Assembly (NCBI RefSeq): GCF_013839515.1
Contig: NZ_JACDNQ010000009.1
Span: forward strand, 43,705-107,704
From: Natronomonas salinimetallica
GTDB taxonomy: Archaea; Halobacteriota; Halobacteria; Halobacteriales; Haloarculaceae
Reading direction: 5' to 3'
DNA: 64,000 nt
This document shows positions 34,587 to 42,801 of this stretch, piece after piece. The notes under the pieces are model-generated. The model did no database searches. It saw only the letters and a list, made by a program, of their open reading frames with translations, and was not told the DNA's origin. Every line of letters begins with the position of its first letter. Position 1 is the stretch's first letter. Both the position numbers and the translations under genes were made by a program.

Positions 34587-34906
34587 ACGTTCTCTCCGAG
34601 ACGCTCCACAAATATAACACCGCCGGCCAGCGATGCCACCGCGGCGCAGTGCCGTTCGTCGCCACGAGCCGGCCCTGTGCGGCCTTGTGCGTCGCCACGA
34701 GTCCAGCCCTGTCGTCGCCGGCCTTGTGCGTCGCCACGAGCCGGCCCTGTGCATCGCCTGAGGACGTAGCGCCGCTTAGCACCGCTCTCTCGGCCTGACC
34801 CGATTCGAGCGCCACAACCGCCGGTCGTAAACCTAAAGAGTCGAACTACCCTTTTCGTCAACAAGATGATTTACACGTTCGTTTTCCGTCCCGTGGAGGT
34901 GGATAC
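34587..34906. other. 320-bp divergent intergenic region with repeats and HD-gene promoter
   Basis: It holds the imperfect tandem repeat at 34658-34758, a TATA-like GATTTACA at about 34867-34874 and a strong Shine-Dalgarno GGAGGTGG at 34893-34900, seven bases before the HD gene ATG. No gene is seen. Confidence 0.8.
34658..34758. repeat. Imperfect tandem repeat, 33-39 bp x 3
   Basis: Three units each beginning GTCGCCACGAG (34658, 34691, 34730) and carrying CCAGCCCTGT or CCGGCCCTGTGC and GGCCTTGTGC modules. Unit 2 is longer by about 6 bp and unit 3 is truncated. Confidence 0.85.
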
Positions 34907-35605
34907 ATGGGTGTCGAAATAACCGAAGCGCCGGTCTCAACCGAGGAGTTCGAGGACATGAAACGGTTCGTCTACGACTACTTGGCCGCCAGCATCGAAG
35001 GCGAGGAGGAGGGCGGTCGGATGCGATGGTATCCGTGGCACTCCGCCGAGTACCGCTACAACCACATCCTCAACGTCGCCGAACTGGCGGCCGAGATCGC
35101 GGAAAAAGAGGACGCGAACGTCGACGTGACCCGCGTCGCCGCCCTCTTTCACGACGTCGCGAAACTGGAGGTCGATCAGGACGTCCACGCCGAGGCCGGG
35201 GCCCGCGTCACCCGCGAGTACCTCGAATCGCGGACGGAGTACCCCGAGTCGTTCATCGCGCAGGTCTGTGACGCCGTCGCCGAACACTCCTACGAGGGCG
35301 ATCTCTCGAACGTTCCCCTGGAGACGCGCTGTCTCATGGAGGCCGATCTCCTCGACAAGGTCGGTGCCAACGGGACGACGCTCATGATCCTTCGGATGGG
35401 ATACGAGTCGCGGACCCACATGGACGCAAACGAGATGGTTGGCCGCGTCCTCGAGCGGGGGGAGGATGCGATCTCGCGGGTATGCTCCGAGACCGCCGAA
35501 AGCATCGCCTACCAGCGAATCAAGCGGGTTCGGTGGTTCAAAGAGTGGCTCGAGGGCGAAATCGCCGGGATGGAACCGACCGAACCGCCGGATCCGGACC
35601 TATAA
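34907..35605 (+). CDS. HD-domain metal-dependent phosphohydrolase
   Basis: A 232-residue HD-superfamily protein: YRYNHILNVAELAAEIA (first His), ALFHDVAKLEVD (the HD pair), then EHSYEGD and MEADLLDKVGANG (final Asp). It likely cleaves phosphate from nucleotides; the natural substrate is unknown. It has a proper Shine-Dalgarno (GGAGGTGG), unlike most neighbours that are leaderless. Its 3' end overlaps the convergent LysE gene by 6 bp. Confidence 0.9.
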   Translation: MGVEITEAPVSTEEFEDMKRFVYDYLAASIEGEEEGGRMRWYPWHSAEYRYNHILNVAELAAEIAEKEDANVDVTRVAALFHDVAKLEVDQDVHAEAGARVTREYLESRTEYPESFIAQVCDAVAEHSYEGDLSNVPLETRCLMEADLLDKVGANGTTLMILRMGYESRTHMDANEMVGRVLERGEDAISRVCSETAESIAYQRIKRVRWFKEWLEGEIAGMEPTEPPDPDL

Positions 35606-36256
35606 CAGGAGGACGTCGCCGATGAAATAGAGCCCGAATCCGCTTAAGACGGCCGAACTCCCGTAGGCGACCACCGGCGCGAACGACTCCATCCGGGACT
35701 CCGCCGCCGTCAGCGCGGCCGGAAAGCCGAGGATCCAGCCGGCGACGCCACAGAACAGCCCGACGACCAACGCCGGGCTCCCAGTCTCGACGACGACGAT
35801 CCCCGACAGCGAACCGCTCGCATACGAGAGCACGTCGACCGTCCCGGGGGTCAACAGCCCGACGCCGGCCGTGAGCCAAAAGAGGATCTGGTAGGGGTTG
35901 CTCACGGAGAGGAGAAACGCCTTCGAGAAGCCGCGGCTTTCGGAGGCTACCTCCGATCTGAACGCCTCGTTAGCGCCCCGAATCGCGCCGTAGGCGAAAT
36001 ACAGCATCAACACTCCGCCGGCGAGAAACATCGCGTCCTGTAGCCTCGGAAACTCCCGAACGAACGCGACGACGCCGGCCAACGCGAGGACGAAAAACAG
36101 GATGTCGGCGCTCATCGCCCCCATCCCCGTCTTGAATCCGGCTTTCCACCCCCGGAGGACGGACTCCTCGGCGATGATCGCGTTCATCGGTCCCGGCGGG
36201 GCCGCGAGCGCGAGGCCGAACGCCACGCCGACCACTACCGTTTCGAGGAGGGCCAT
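35600..36256 (-). CDS. LysE-family amino-acid exporter
   Basis: A 218-residue membrane protein with six helices and the LysE/RhtB signature: GLALAAPPGPMNAIIAEESVLRGWKAGFKTGMGAMSADI near the N terminus and SVSNPYQILFWLTAGVGLL in the middle. It exports amino acids or related metabolites. It stands alone and converges on the HD-domain gene with a 6-bp overlap of coding ends. A TATA-like TTTTATATTG lies about 20 bp before ATG 36256. Confidence 0.9.
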   Translation of the reverse strand: MALLETVVVGVAFGLALAAPPGPMNAIIAEESVLRGWKAGFKTGMGAMSADILFFVLALAGVVAFVREFPRLQDAMFLAGGVLMLYFAYGAIRGANEAFRSEVASESRGFSKAFLLSVSNPYQILFWLTAGVGLLTPGTVDVLSYASGSLSGIVVVETGSPALVVGLFCGVAGWILGFPAALTAAESRMESFAPVVAYGSSAVLSGFGLYFIGDVLLL

Positions 36257-36311
36257 TGGCTCGGCTTTTCGGTCAACAATATAAAAACGTACTGCCGTGG
36301 TCGCCGGTTTC

Positions 36312-37490
36312 TTAAATACCCTGGCTCATGAGCCGACTACGAACGATGTCGGCGTCTTTGTTGCCCGCGGCGGTGTTGAGGAGGACGACGGTGTCCTCGG
36401 GGCCGAAGTGCCCCCCCTCGGCGAGGTCCCACGCGCCGGCCGTGGCGGTCCCGCAGGCGATAGAGACCTCGAGGCCTTCGTGTTGGGCGACGGTCGCGGC
36501 GCTGTCGAGGAGGTCTTGATCGTCGACTGCGACACCTGTACCGCCGCTGGCTCGGACCGCCTCGGTCGCCGCGAGCCCCCCGGCGGGGTCGGGGATCTCG
36601 AGGGGGCCAACGACCGTATCCGGGATCTCCCACGGCTCGGGATCGCTCCCGGTTTCGAGCGCCTCGACGACCGGCGCACAGCCGTCGGGCTGGGCGGCGT
36701 ACAGTTCGGGCGTCCCCGCGACGAGGCCGGTCGTCTCGAACTCCCGAGCACCCTTCCAGAGCCCGGCGATCGTCGCGCCGTGACCCACGGGAGCGACGAC
36801 GGCGTCCGGTGCCGTCCACCCCAGGGCCTCGGCGATCTCGTAGTAGATCGGCTTGGCCGCCTCGTGGCGGAACGGCGACTCGAAGGGGGCGGCCGGGAAC
36901 CACTCCTCCTCTTCGGCCGCCGGCATCGACTCTCGCTTCCCCTCGTAGGCGGCGCGGGCGTCGTCGAAGCGCCCCTCGACGACGTGCATGTCTCCGCCGT
37001 GGACGTTGATCATCGCCTTGTTGATGAACGTCGCCCGACTCGGGACGAACGACCGCGAGAGCAACCCGGCGCGGGCGGCGTAGGCGGCCGTCGACTGCCC
37101 GCCGTTGCCCGTCGTCGCCAACGCGAGGGTGTCGGCGTCGGCACGACGGGCGGCCTCGGCGACGAGCGCCAGCCCGCGATCGGTAACCGACCCGGTGGGG
37201 TTTTCGGCCTCGTTTTTGATCAGGACGCGGCCGACGCCCAACTCCTCGGCCAGCCGCGGGGCATCGACGAGCGACGTCGCCCCTTCCCCCATCCCGTCCG
37301 GAACGAACGGCAACAGTTCGTGGTGTTTCCAGCCGCCGGAACGGCCCGCGAACGCCTCCGGCGGGAGGTCGATCCCCTCGAAATCATACCGTGCATCGAG
37401 CGACCCGGCGCACTCCGGACAGCGCGTCGCGCCCTCGTCGTCGATCGTCGCTCCGCAGTCGGTACACCGAAATCCCTCGAAGGCACTCAT
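36312..37490 (-). CDS. Threonine-synthase-like fold-type II protein, PLP lysine replaced by Thr
   Basis: A 392-residue protein matching threonine synthase in layout. An N-terminal zinc ribbon (CTDCGA...CPECAG) leads into the PLP fold with LIKNEAENPTGSVTDRGLALV, TTGNGGQSTAAYAARAG, PVGHGATIAGLW and NTAAGNKD. The normal motif NPTGSFKDRG carries the Schiff-base Lys; here it reads NPTGSVTDRG (codons TCG GTT ACC GAT CGC), so the Lys is Thr. The cofactor could not bind covalently at that site. It may be a binding or regulatory paralogue, or use another residue. ATG 37490 starts the zinc ribbon. Confidence 0.85.
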   Translation of the reverse strand: MSAFEGFRCTDCGATIDDEGATRCPECAGSLDARYDFEGIDLPPEAFAGRSGGWKHHELLPFVPDGMGEGATSLVDAPRLAEELGVGRVLIKNEAENPTGSVTDRGLALVAEAARRADADTLALATTGNGGQSTAAYAARAGLLSRSFVPSRATFINKAMINVHGGDMHVVEGRFDDARAAYEGKRESMPAAEEEEWFPAAPFESPFRHEAAKPIYYEIAEALGWTAPDAVVAPVGHGATIAGLWKGAREFETTGLVAGTPELYAAQPDGCAPVVEALETGSDPEPWEIPDTVVGPLEIPDPAGGLAATEAVRASGGTGVAVDDQDLLDSAATVAQHEGLEVSIACGTATAGAWDLAEGGHFGPEDTVVLLNTAAGNKDADIVRSRLMSQGI

Positions 37491-37672
37491 AGGAGCCCCT
37501 TCGATTGCCGCCGGCAAAGTCCTGTCCTTCGCGGTCGCGTGGACGATGGAGCCTCCCGTGATGACGGGAGAGGGCGTCCCTCGAATTCGAGTCACGGAGG
37601 GACACCCGGAATCGACTTCGATGACCGACGAACGATGTCTGGGGCAGTATCGGAACGCGATCGAGCAGGTGA

Positions 37673-37715
37673 GTCTCATCCCGTCCGAGGGGGTCTCATC
37701 CCGTCCGAGGGGGTC
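37673..37715. repeat. Tandem repeat, 20 bp x 2.1
   Basis: GTCTCATCCCGTCCGAGGGG occurs twice in direct succession, followed by GTC. Confidence 0.92.
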
Positions 37716-37791
37716 CAATACCGCGCGCCGACACACACCGCGCGCCGAGACACGCGATCCGTCCTGTCGGCGCGGGACGCGTCACGAACGC

Positions 37792-37877
37792 ATATAGTAG
37801 AGATCGGAAGACAATACACATTCGACCGCACGCCGCCAGTGCGATCGATGTGTATATAGTTGCGATGTTCACTATAG
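37792..37877 (-). repeat. Dispersed palindromic element, family B, copy 2
   Basis: Reverse-complement partner of 2790-2875, with the same CTATA...TATA ends and central hairpin. It lies 16 bp beyond the cheW stop and about 300 bp upstream of the threonine-synthase-like gene. Confidence 0.85.
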
Positions 37878-37893
37878 CCGCCAGAAGACGCGA

Positions 37894-38370
37894 TCAGAGA
37901 TCCGAGGGGGTCTCGGCCACCGCCTCGCCGTCGACGAGTTCGTCGTCCATCGCCTGTGGGTCGATCCAGACGACGAATCCCGAATCCCGTTTGATCAATC
38001 CCCGGATGTGATCGCCCTCGATCGGGGAGTCGTCGACCGCCTCCTCGTCGACGTCTGACACCTCCTCGACGCTGTCGACGGCCCACCCGACCGAGCGCTC
38101 GTCCTCGAATATCTCCGAGTCGAAGATGACGATCCGGTCGCCGAGGTCACCGTCGGTCCCGAGACCGACTTTCGGATCGATGATCGACGTCGTGTTCCCC
38201 CGGAGATCGATGACCCCCTCGACGTGCGGTGGGGAGTTCGGAATCGGGGTCAACGCTCCCATATCCACGATCTCGGTCACGTAGTCGATACTGACACAGT
38301 AGGTCTCCTCGCCGAGTCGGAATTCGAGTACCTGTTCCGCCCCGACCGATCGAGTCGTTCGTGTGGACAT
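37894..38370 (-). CDS. cheW: Chemotaxis coupling protein CheW
   Basis: A 158-residue CheW-domain protein (EQVLEFRLGEETYCVSIDYVTEIVDM, PNSPPHVEGVIDLRGNTTSIIDPK, SVGWAVDSVEEVSDVDEEAV, IRGLIKRDSGFVVWID). It bridges chemoreceptors and the kinase CheA at the membrane arrays. No other che genes are adjacent. Two start options exist: ATG 38385 (MINGTMSTRT) and ATG 38370 (MSTRT). A TATA-like TATTAAGT at about 38402-38409 suits a transcript starting near 38379, favouring the shorter form. Confidence 0.92.
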   Translation of the reverse strand: MSTRTTRSVGAEQVLEFRLGEETYCVSIDYVTEIVDMGALTPIPNSPPHVEGVIDLRGNTTSIIDPKVGLGTDGDLGDRIVIFDSEIFEDERSVGWAVDSVEEVSDVDEEAVDDSPIEGDHIRGLIKRDSGFVVWIDPQAMDDELVDGEAVAETPSDL

Positions 38371-38506
38371 GGTTCCGTTAATCATCGTTCGGCGGAAGGC
38401 CTACTTAATACTGTGAGCGTTTCACCGCTGGATACGCCGGCGGTCCGCGGGGGACGGACGCGTCGAGAGCGGAAACGCTTTCATCCCGGCTACCGGACGA
38501 GACGAT

Positions 38507-38809
38507 ATGGAGTGGCCTCACGACCCCGACGGCGAGAAAGGTTCCGAGGGAAAGCGAAAGTACGGGCAGGCAGTGCTCGCGAAGAAACTCGACGAGGAGG
38601 GGGATTTCCCGCTCTCGGCCGACGAGTTCGCCGAGGAGTACGGTGACGAACCCGTTCGGCTGAACCACAGTCGCGTCGTCAGCGTCGCCGATATCTTCGA
38701 GGGCGTCGACGAAGAGGAGTTCGAGGACATCGTCGCGTTCCACCGGGCGGTCGGTCGAGCGATGCGCGAAAACGATATGTGGGAAGTCGACGTCGACGCC
38801 CACGCCTGA
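38507..38809 (+). CDS. Conserved haloarchaeal protein, 100 residues (DUF5785-like)
   Basis: It begins MEWPHDPDGEKGSEGKRKYG and contains VLAKKLDEEGDFPLSADEFAEEYGDEPVRLNHSRVVSVADIFEGV. This matches, from memory, the haloarchaeal family DUF5785. It is soluble and very acidic. It has no enzyme motif. The last codons (WEVDVDAHA) are partly duplicated just after the stop, creating the repeat at 38778-38849. Confidence 0.85.
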   Translation: MEWPHDPDGEKGSEGKRKYGQAVLAKKLDEEGDFPLSADEFAEEYGDEPVRLNHSRVVSVADIFEGVDEEEFEDIVAFHRAVGRAMRENDMWEVDVDAHA

Positions 38810-38849
38810 TACGGACCGTCCGTGGGAAGTCGACGACGCCTGATACGGA
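38778..38849. repeat. Duplication of a gene 3' end
   Basis: A 38-bp stretch beginning GTGGGAAGTCGAC and ending CCTGATACGGAC spans the stop of the preceding gene. A 29-bp version lacking an internal 9 bp follows after 5 bp. The rest of the 297-bp gap to 39106 has no recognisable gene; a 7-bp stem (ATCCCAC/GTGGGAT, about 39076-39105) flanks the 3' end of the next minus-strand gene and may act in termination. Confidence 0.85.
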
Positions 38850-39106
38850 CACGTCGTGCCGATGTGCCGGTCACCGCCGGAGCGGTGTGGGCGGCAACCG
38901 CTCCCGGACGACAACAGTCCGCATGAAACGACCCGTCGCCGCTCGGTGCGGGCGAAGAACGGCTTTTCCCCCGACGACGGCCGACGGCGACACATCAAGA
39001 CCACCGAAGGTCGAACCCTTTCGAGGTCTCGATGGACTCCCGCCTCATCGGAGGCCTCTCCCCCAACGAGTGAATCCCACAGGTGAGCGACATACAGTGG
39101 GATCGG

Positions 39107-39406
39107 TCACACGTCACTGCCGGCCCTGCTTCGCTCTGCAGCGGCGGCATACAGCCCGTATAGCTCGTCTAAGGCGTCGTATACGTCGTCGTGATCGCCG
39201 GATTCCAACCCGTAGACGACTTCGGAGACGGCTTGATGAAGGGCCTTATCCGGCGGCGCGAATCGGCGGGTACGCTCGGCTCTGGCGTCGTACGTCTCCA
39301 ACACGACGGTTTTGGCGGTTTCGATGTCGCCACTTTCGACGTACTGTTTTGCCGCCTGGATCCGTTCTGCGGCTGCTTCAAACCCGGCCGCGTCAGTCTG
39401 TCCCAT
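39107..39406 (-). CDS. Hypothetical helical protein, 99 residues
   Basis: An all-helical acidic protein (AAAERIQAAKQYVESGDIETAKTVVLETYDARAERTRRF, then LHQAVSEVVYGLESGDHDDVYDALDELYGLYAAAAE). The pattern of repeated helices with Gly-Asp turns resembles TPR-like or four-helix bundles, but no family can be named. The start ATG 39406 is preceded by an AT-rich stretch (TATAAACGACACTGG on the plus strand) that could hold the promoter. Confidence 0.65.
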   Translation of the reverse strand: MGQTDAAGFEAAAERIQAAKQYVESGDIETAKTVVLETYDARAERTRRFAPPDKALHQAVSEVVYGLESGDHDDVYDALDELYGLYAAAAERSRAGSDV

Positions 39407-39475
39407 GCGTTATTGTATAAACGACACTGGTAATAATTGTGGCTGCACGACGGCACGCCGAGCCGTCCCACAGTG

Positions 39476-40417
39476 TCAAGAGTCGATCCGGACGATCCGC
39501 TCGCGGAGGGCGCTCCGGACCGTCCCGGATACGTCGGTCGGCGGACCGCTGACGAGGAGAAATCCGGTGAAGATGACCCCGAACCCGATCAGCGAAGCGG
39601 CCGAGAGGGTCTCACCGAGCAGGACCCACCCGCCGACAGCCGAGACCACGGGGACGAAATAGAACAGCAGGTTCGCCCGCGTCGCGCCCGCCTCGTCGAC
39701 GAGTGCGAAGTAGGTGAGGTAGGCGATCGCCCCGGAGCATATCCCGACGTAGAGGAGCGCGGCGACCGCGACCGGCGGCACCGAGAGCCCCGTCACCGAC
39801 TCGCCGGCCGAGTAACTGAGGGCGTGTGAGAGCGCGGCCGCGAGCGGGACTCCCCAGACGGTTCGGGCCGTACTCGACATCGTCGCCTCGGCGCGGCGGA
39901 TCACCACGGCCCCGAGCGCGCTCGTCACGGCACCGCAGAACAGAAGCGGGATTCCGACGCCACCGGTCAAAAGCGCCGTCGGGTCGAGGTTTGCGACCAG
40001 TCCGACGCCGAGCAGTCCGAGGACCATCCCGGCCGACCCGCGCACGGAGAGTCGGTCCTCGGTGAGCAACACCGCGGCGAAGACCGGCGTCAAGATCGGA
40101 TTCAGGCTGAACACGACCGCGGCCACGCCGCTCGTCGTATACTGTTGGCCGACGAACAACAGCGCGTTCGTCAGCCCGATGACGAGAAGCCCCGTCGCGA
40201 GGATGCCGACGACGTCGCCGACGGTCCGGGGCCGGAGTTCGGCCCGCGAGAGCCGCGCCGCCGCGTACGCCGCCAGAACGACCGCACCGATGTCGAAGCG
40301 GACCGCGACGAAAAACAGCGGCGGGAGGTATGCCAGCCCGGCTTTCGCTGCCACGAAGGTGCCGCCGAACAGGAGGGCCGAGACGGCAAACAGCGCGCCG
40401 CTTCGCCGCGAGAACAC
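39476..40417 (-). CDS. EamA/DMT-family transporter
   Basis: A 313-residue protein with ten membrane helices in two EamA repeats: ALLFGGTFVAAKAGLAYLPPLFFVAVRFDIGAVVLA and GVAAVVFSLNPILTPVFAAVLLTEDRLS in the first half; ALGAVVIRRAEATMSS and LFYFVPVVSAVGGWVLLGETLS in the second. It exports metabolites, probably amino acids or similar. GTG 40417 is taken as the start just before the first helix. The extra residues of the upstream open frame lie in the divergent promoter of the following HTH gene. Confidence 0.9.
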   Translation of the reverse strand: MFSRRSGALFAVSALLFGGTFVAAKAGLAYLPPLFFVAVRFDIGAVVLAAYAAARLSRAELRPRTVGDVVGILATGLLVIGLTNALLFVGQQYTTSGVAAVVFSLNPILTPVFAAVLLTEDRLSVRGSAGMVLGLLGVGLVANLDPTALLTGGVGIPLLFCGAVTSALGAVVIRRAEATMSSTARTVWGVPLAAALSHALSYSAGESVTGLSVPPVAVAALLYVGICSGAIAYLTYFALVDEAGATRANLLFYFVPVVSAVGGWVLLGETLSAASLIGFGVIFTGFLLVSGPPTDVSGTVRSALRERIVRIDS

Positions 40418-40623
40418 GCTACCGGGACACCTCCGGTTCGATGGACGTGCGTTTCGATCCGGCGCGAATCCCTGCCATACAGTCCAGTAGTGTTCGGAGC
40501 TACATAACGGAGTTCGTAAAATATTCCACCGTACGAAACGCCCGGACACCGGGTCAGCGAGACACGGCGTGCAATCGTTTCACGGAACGAAGACGGTTTA
40601 TTTCGGGCTCCGGTGGATGGCGT

Positions 40624-41415
40624 ATGGAGGCTGCACTCGAGGAGATCGAGTTTCTCGCCCGCTCGAGCAACCGGGTCGACGTGCTGCGGTTGCTGGCGGC
40701 CGATACACACACCCGGCGGAGCCTCGCCGAGGCGACGGGGGCGTCGCAGGCGACGCTCGGGCGGATCCTCGAGGATTTCACCGACCGGTCGTGGGTCCGA
40801 CGCGACGGCAGCCACTACGCCGCGACCGCCACCGGGAGACTGGTGGCCGACGGGGTCGCCGACCTGCTTTCGATCCTCGAAACGGAGGCCAAACTGCGCG
40901 ACGTCGTCGCATACCTTCCCACGGACGCGATGGGATTCGACCTGCGTAGACTCGCCGACGCGACCGTCACGGTACCGAGTCGGACCCGCCCGAGCGCGCC
41001 GTTACAGCGCGTCCTCGACGCGATGGACGACGCCGAGCGCCTGTGTGCGTTCTCGCATACGCTCAACGAACAGAGCCTCTCGGTCGCAAAGCGGCGGGTC
41101 AAAGCGGACGAGCAGACCTTCGAAGCCGTCCTCTCGGAGAGCGCCATCGTCGCGCTCGCGGCGGACGCCCGACTGTGGGCCGAACTGACGGCGCTCGCCG
41201 ACGAGGGGGGCCGGATACGGGTCCGGGAGGATGACGTCCCGCTGTCCGTCACCGTCGCCGACGGAACGGTGTACCTGCTCGTACGCGACGATGGCGGGAT
41301 CCTGCAGGCGTCGCTTCACACCGACGACGAGGCGGTCCGCTCGTGGGCCACCGAGACGTTCGAGCGCTACTGGCGGACGGCGACCCCCTTCGACCCGGAG
41401 GCGTTCGAGGGCTGA
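40624..41415 (+). CDS. Haloarchaeal winged-HTH transcriptional regulator
   Basis: A 263-residue protein with an N-terminal wHTH (EIEFLARSSNRVDVLRLLAADTHTRRSLAEATGASQATLGRILEDFTDRSWVRRDGSHY) and a C-terminal effector domain of about 170 residues ending with a Phe/Tyr/Trp-rich helix (ERYWRTATPF). This layout is common among haloarchaeal regulators annotated as HTH with a methanogen-type regulator domain. A TATA-like GGTTTATTTC lies 25 bp before ATG 40624. It is divergent to the EamA transporter, which it may control. Confidence 0.85.
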   Translation: MEAALEEIEFLARSSNRVDVLRLLAADTHTRRSLAEATGASQATLGRILEDFTDRSWVRRDGSHYAATATGRLVADGVADLLSILETEAKLRDVVAYLPTDAMGFDLRRLADATVTVPSRTRPSAPLQRVLDAMDDAERLCAFSHTLNEQSLSVAKRRVKADEQTFEAVLSESAIVALAADARLWAELTALADEGGRIRVREDDVPLSVTVADGTVYLLVRDDGGILQASLHTDDEAVRSWATETFERYWRTATPFDPEAFEG

Positions 41416-41460
41416 CGGCGTCGACCGGACGCCGGCGGCTACGACGCTGTCTGCCGATAT

Positions 41461-41934
41461 CTACGAAACGGCGAGCGTGATCCCGGCGACGGCGGGGACG
41501 AGGACCGCGAGATACACCGCGGCGGCGATCGCCCAGTCCCGGGCGGTTCCGCGCCGGCGCGGCCCCCGGAGCCCGCGAGCCCGCGGTAACGGGACAAGGA
41601 GGAAGAACGCGACCATGAGGACGTACACCACGAGCGTCGTCGCGGCGACCGATACCACGGAGCCGCCACCGAAGAGCCACTCGGCGACGAGCGAAAAATA
41701 CACGAACAGGAGGCCGGTCCCCATCCCGGCCCCATAGTGGGCGAAGGCGGCGAGTCGGGCGGGCGCATCGTCGGGACGTGTCCCGGTCAGGACGCCGGCC
41801 GCGACCCGCGGCGGCGTCGACCCCTCCGGAAGCCGTGCCATCACTTGATCCATGACGAGGAGAGCAACGACAGCGGCGAGCAGGCCGATCGGAAACCGAA
41901 CCACTGCCGGTACCGAAGCGAGTCCGTCAGACAC
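41461..41934 (-). CDS. Four-helix membrane protein, 157 residues
   Basis: Predicted helices: FPIGLLAAVVALLVMDQVMARL, YGAGMGTGLLFVYFSLVAEWLFG, VSVAATTLVVYVLMVAFFLLVP and DWAIAAAVYLAVLVPAVAGITLAV. A basic PRARGLRGPRRRG loop suggests the topology. No transport motif is visible and no family is named. The start ATG 41934 follows a TATTGTGTC region. Its upstream gap (41935-42103) is low-complexity GTCGTC-rich DNA. Confidence 0.75.
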   Translation of the reverse strand: MSDGLASVPAVVRFPIGLLAAVVALLVMDQVMARLPEGSTPPRVAAGVLTGTRPDDAPARLAAFAHYGAGMGTGLLFVYFSLVAEWLFGGGSVVSVAATTLVVYVLMVAFFLLVPLPRARGLRGPRRRGTARDWAIAAAVYLAVLVPAVAGITLAVS

Positions 41935-42103
41935 AATACCGGGGTGATCGCCCCCAGTCTGTATGGATGTACCGGTCGGTTACCGCCGACGGCCGCGTCG
42001 TCGTGTCGTCGTGTCGTCGCTTCGTTGTGTCGCTGCTTGCCGCGTCGTCGCTTCGGCCGTCCCAACGAGGGATGGTGACGGCGTCGCCCCCGAGCGGATG
42101 ACG

Positions 42104-42193
42104 GTCCGTCTCGGACTTCGCTTTCTGTCCGTCTCGGACTTCGCTTTCTGTCCGTCTCAGACTTCGCTTTCTGTCCGTCTCAGACTTCGCTTT
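42104..42193. repeat. Tandem repeat, 23 bp x 4, at a gene 3' end
   Basis: Copies start at 42104, 42127, 42150 and 42173 (unit GTCCGTCTCGGACTTCGCTT then TCT, with G/A variation). Copy 4 holds the stop and last codons (ESEV-stop) of the minus-strand HTH gene. Copies 1-3 repeat that end downstream of it. Confidence 0.93.
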
Positions 42194-42701
42194 CGTGGAG
42201 GTTCTCGAGGATCTCGGGGTCCGTCCGGAACTTCAAGACGTTCGTCATGAGCGAGTTTCGGATGTTCTCGACGGCCGCGCCGTGGTGTTTGTAGAACCCG
42301 TGGATCCACCGCGATTGAGCCTCGCGGCCGGTAAACATCATCACCGACTTCCACTGGTATTCGCCGTCCGAGAGGAAATAAAACAGCGTATTGGGGGAGT
42401 CACGGATGAACTCCATCGCGGGCCGCCACTCCGATTCGAAGTGCTCCGGATTGAACTTGAACTCGAAGAGCGCAAAGTAGAAGTACTCCTCGTTGGGAAT
42501 GATCGCCTCGCGGAAGACGCCTTCCTCTCGCATTCCGCGGATCGACTCGGAGACGGTGACGTGGGAGACGTCGATGTCGTACTTTTCTTCGAGGATTCCG
42601 GCGAGATCCCGCGAGGAGAGCTGTGGATCCCGCGATAGTTCCCGAAGCACCAACACGTCCCGCTCCTTGAAGTCCCAATCCGGGGCGTCTCGCGTCTCCA
42701 T
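42180..42701 (-). CDS. Winged-HTH regulator (haloarchaeal Lrp-like HTH type)
   Basis: A 173-residue regulator. The HTH is DWDFKERDVLVLRELSRDPQLSSRDLAGILEEKYDIDVSHVTVSESIRGMREEGVFREAI. An effector-like beta region follows (YFYFALFEFKFNPEHFESEWRPAMEFIRDSPNTLFYFLSDGEYQWKSVMMF). The gene is widespread in haloarchaea as I recall. ATG 42701 (METRDAPDWDF) is chosen over a GTG at 42767, since the extra residues are unlike family starts. A perfect dyad at 42785-42801 lies upstream and may be the operator. Confidence 0.85.
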   Translation of the reverse strand: METRDAPDWDFKERDVLVLRELSRDPQLSSRDLAGILEEKYDIDVSHVTVSESIRGMREEGVFREAIIPNEEYFYFALFEFKFNPEHFESEWRPAMEFIRDSPNTLFYFLSDGEYQWKSVMMFTGREAQSRWIHGFYKHHGAAVENIRNSLMTNVLKFRTDPEILENLHESEV

Positions 42702-42784
42702 GGCCCGGTACTCGCCCTCCCCGGTACTGACAGTTTCGATACCGACACGTTCCCGTGGTGAGTCCACGCTTCCGGTCCGGGGGC

Positions 42785-42801
42785 TTCACGCTGGGCGTGA
42801 A
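42785..42801. promoter_or_regulatory. Perfect dyad TTCACGC-TGG-GCGTGAA, candidate operator
   Basis: A 7-bp inverted repeat with a 3-bp centre, about 84 bp before the chosen start of the HTH regulator and about 370 bp before nuoA. Suitable as a dimeric-regulator binding site; binding is inferred. Confidence 0.55.

Larger units (their letters stand above)
37491..37893. other. 403-bp intergenic region between cheW and the threonine-synthase-like gene
   Basis: It contains the 20-bp tandem repeat at 37673-37715 and element B copy 2 at 37792-37877. The long open frame extending upstream from the threonine-synthase-like gene here has no homology-like content, so I see no gene. Confidence 0.75.

Noticed and set aside
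34587..34815. N-terminal extension of the DUF457-type membrane protein
   Set aside because: The frame runs through imperfect tandem repeats (repeated SWRRT/R stretches) before the proper MM start.
37491..37736. N-terminal extension of the threonine-synthase-like gene
   Set aside because: The extra residues overlap tandem-repeat DNA and precede a natural ATG that begins the zinc ribbon.
38850..39106. Small genes in the gap after the DUF5785-like gene
   Set aside because: Short frames (about 32 codons on the minus strand) lack promoter, motif or plausible composition.
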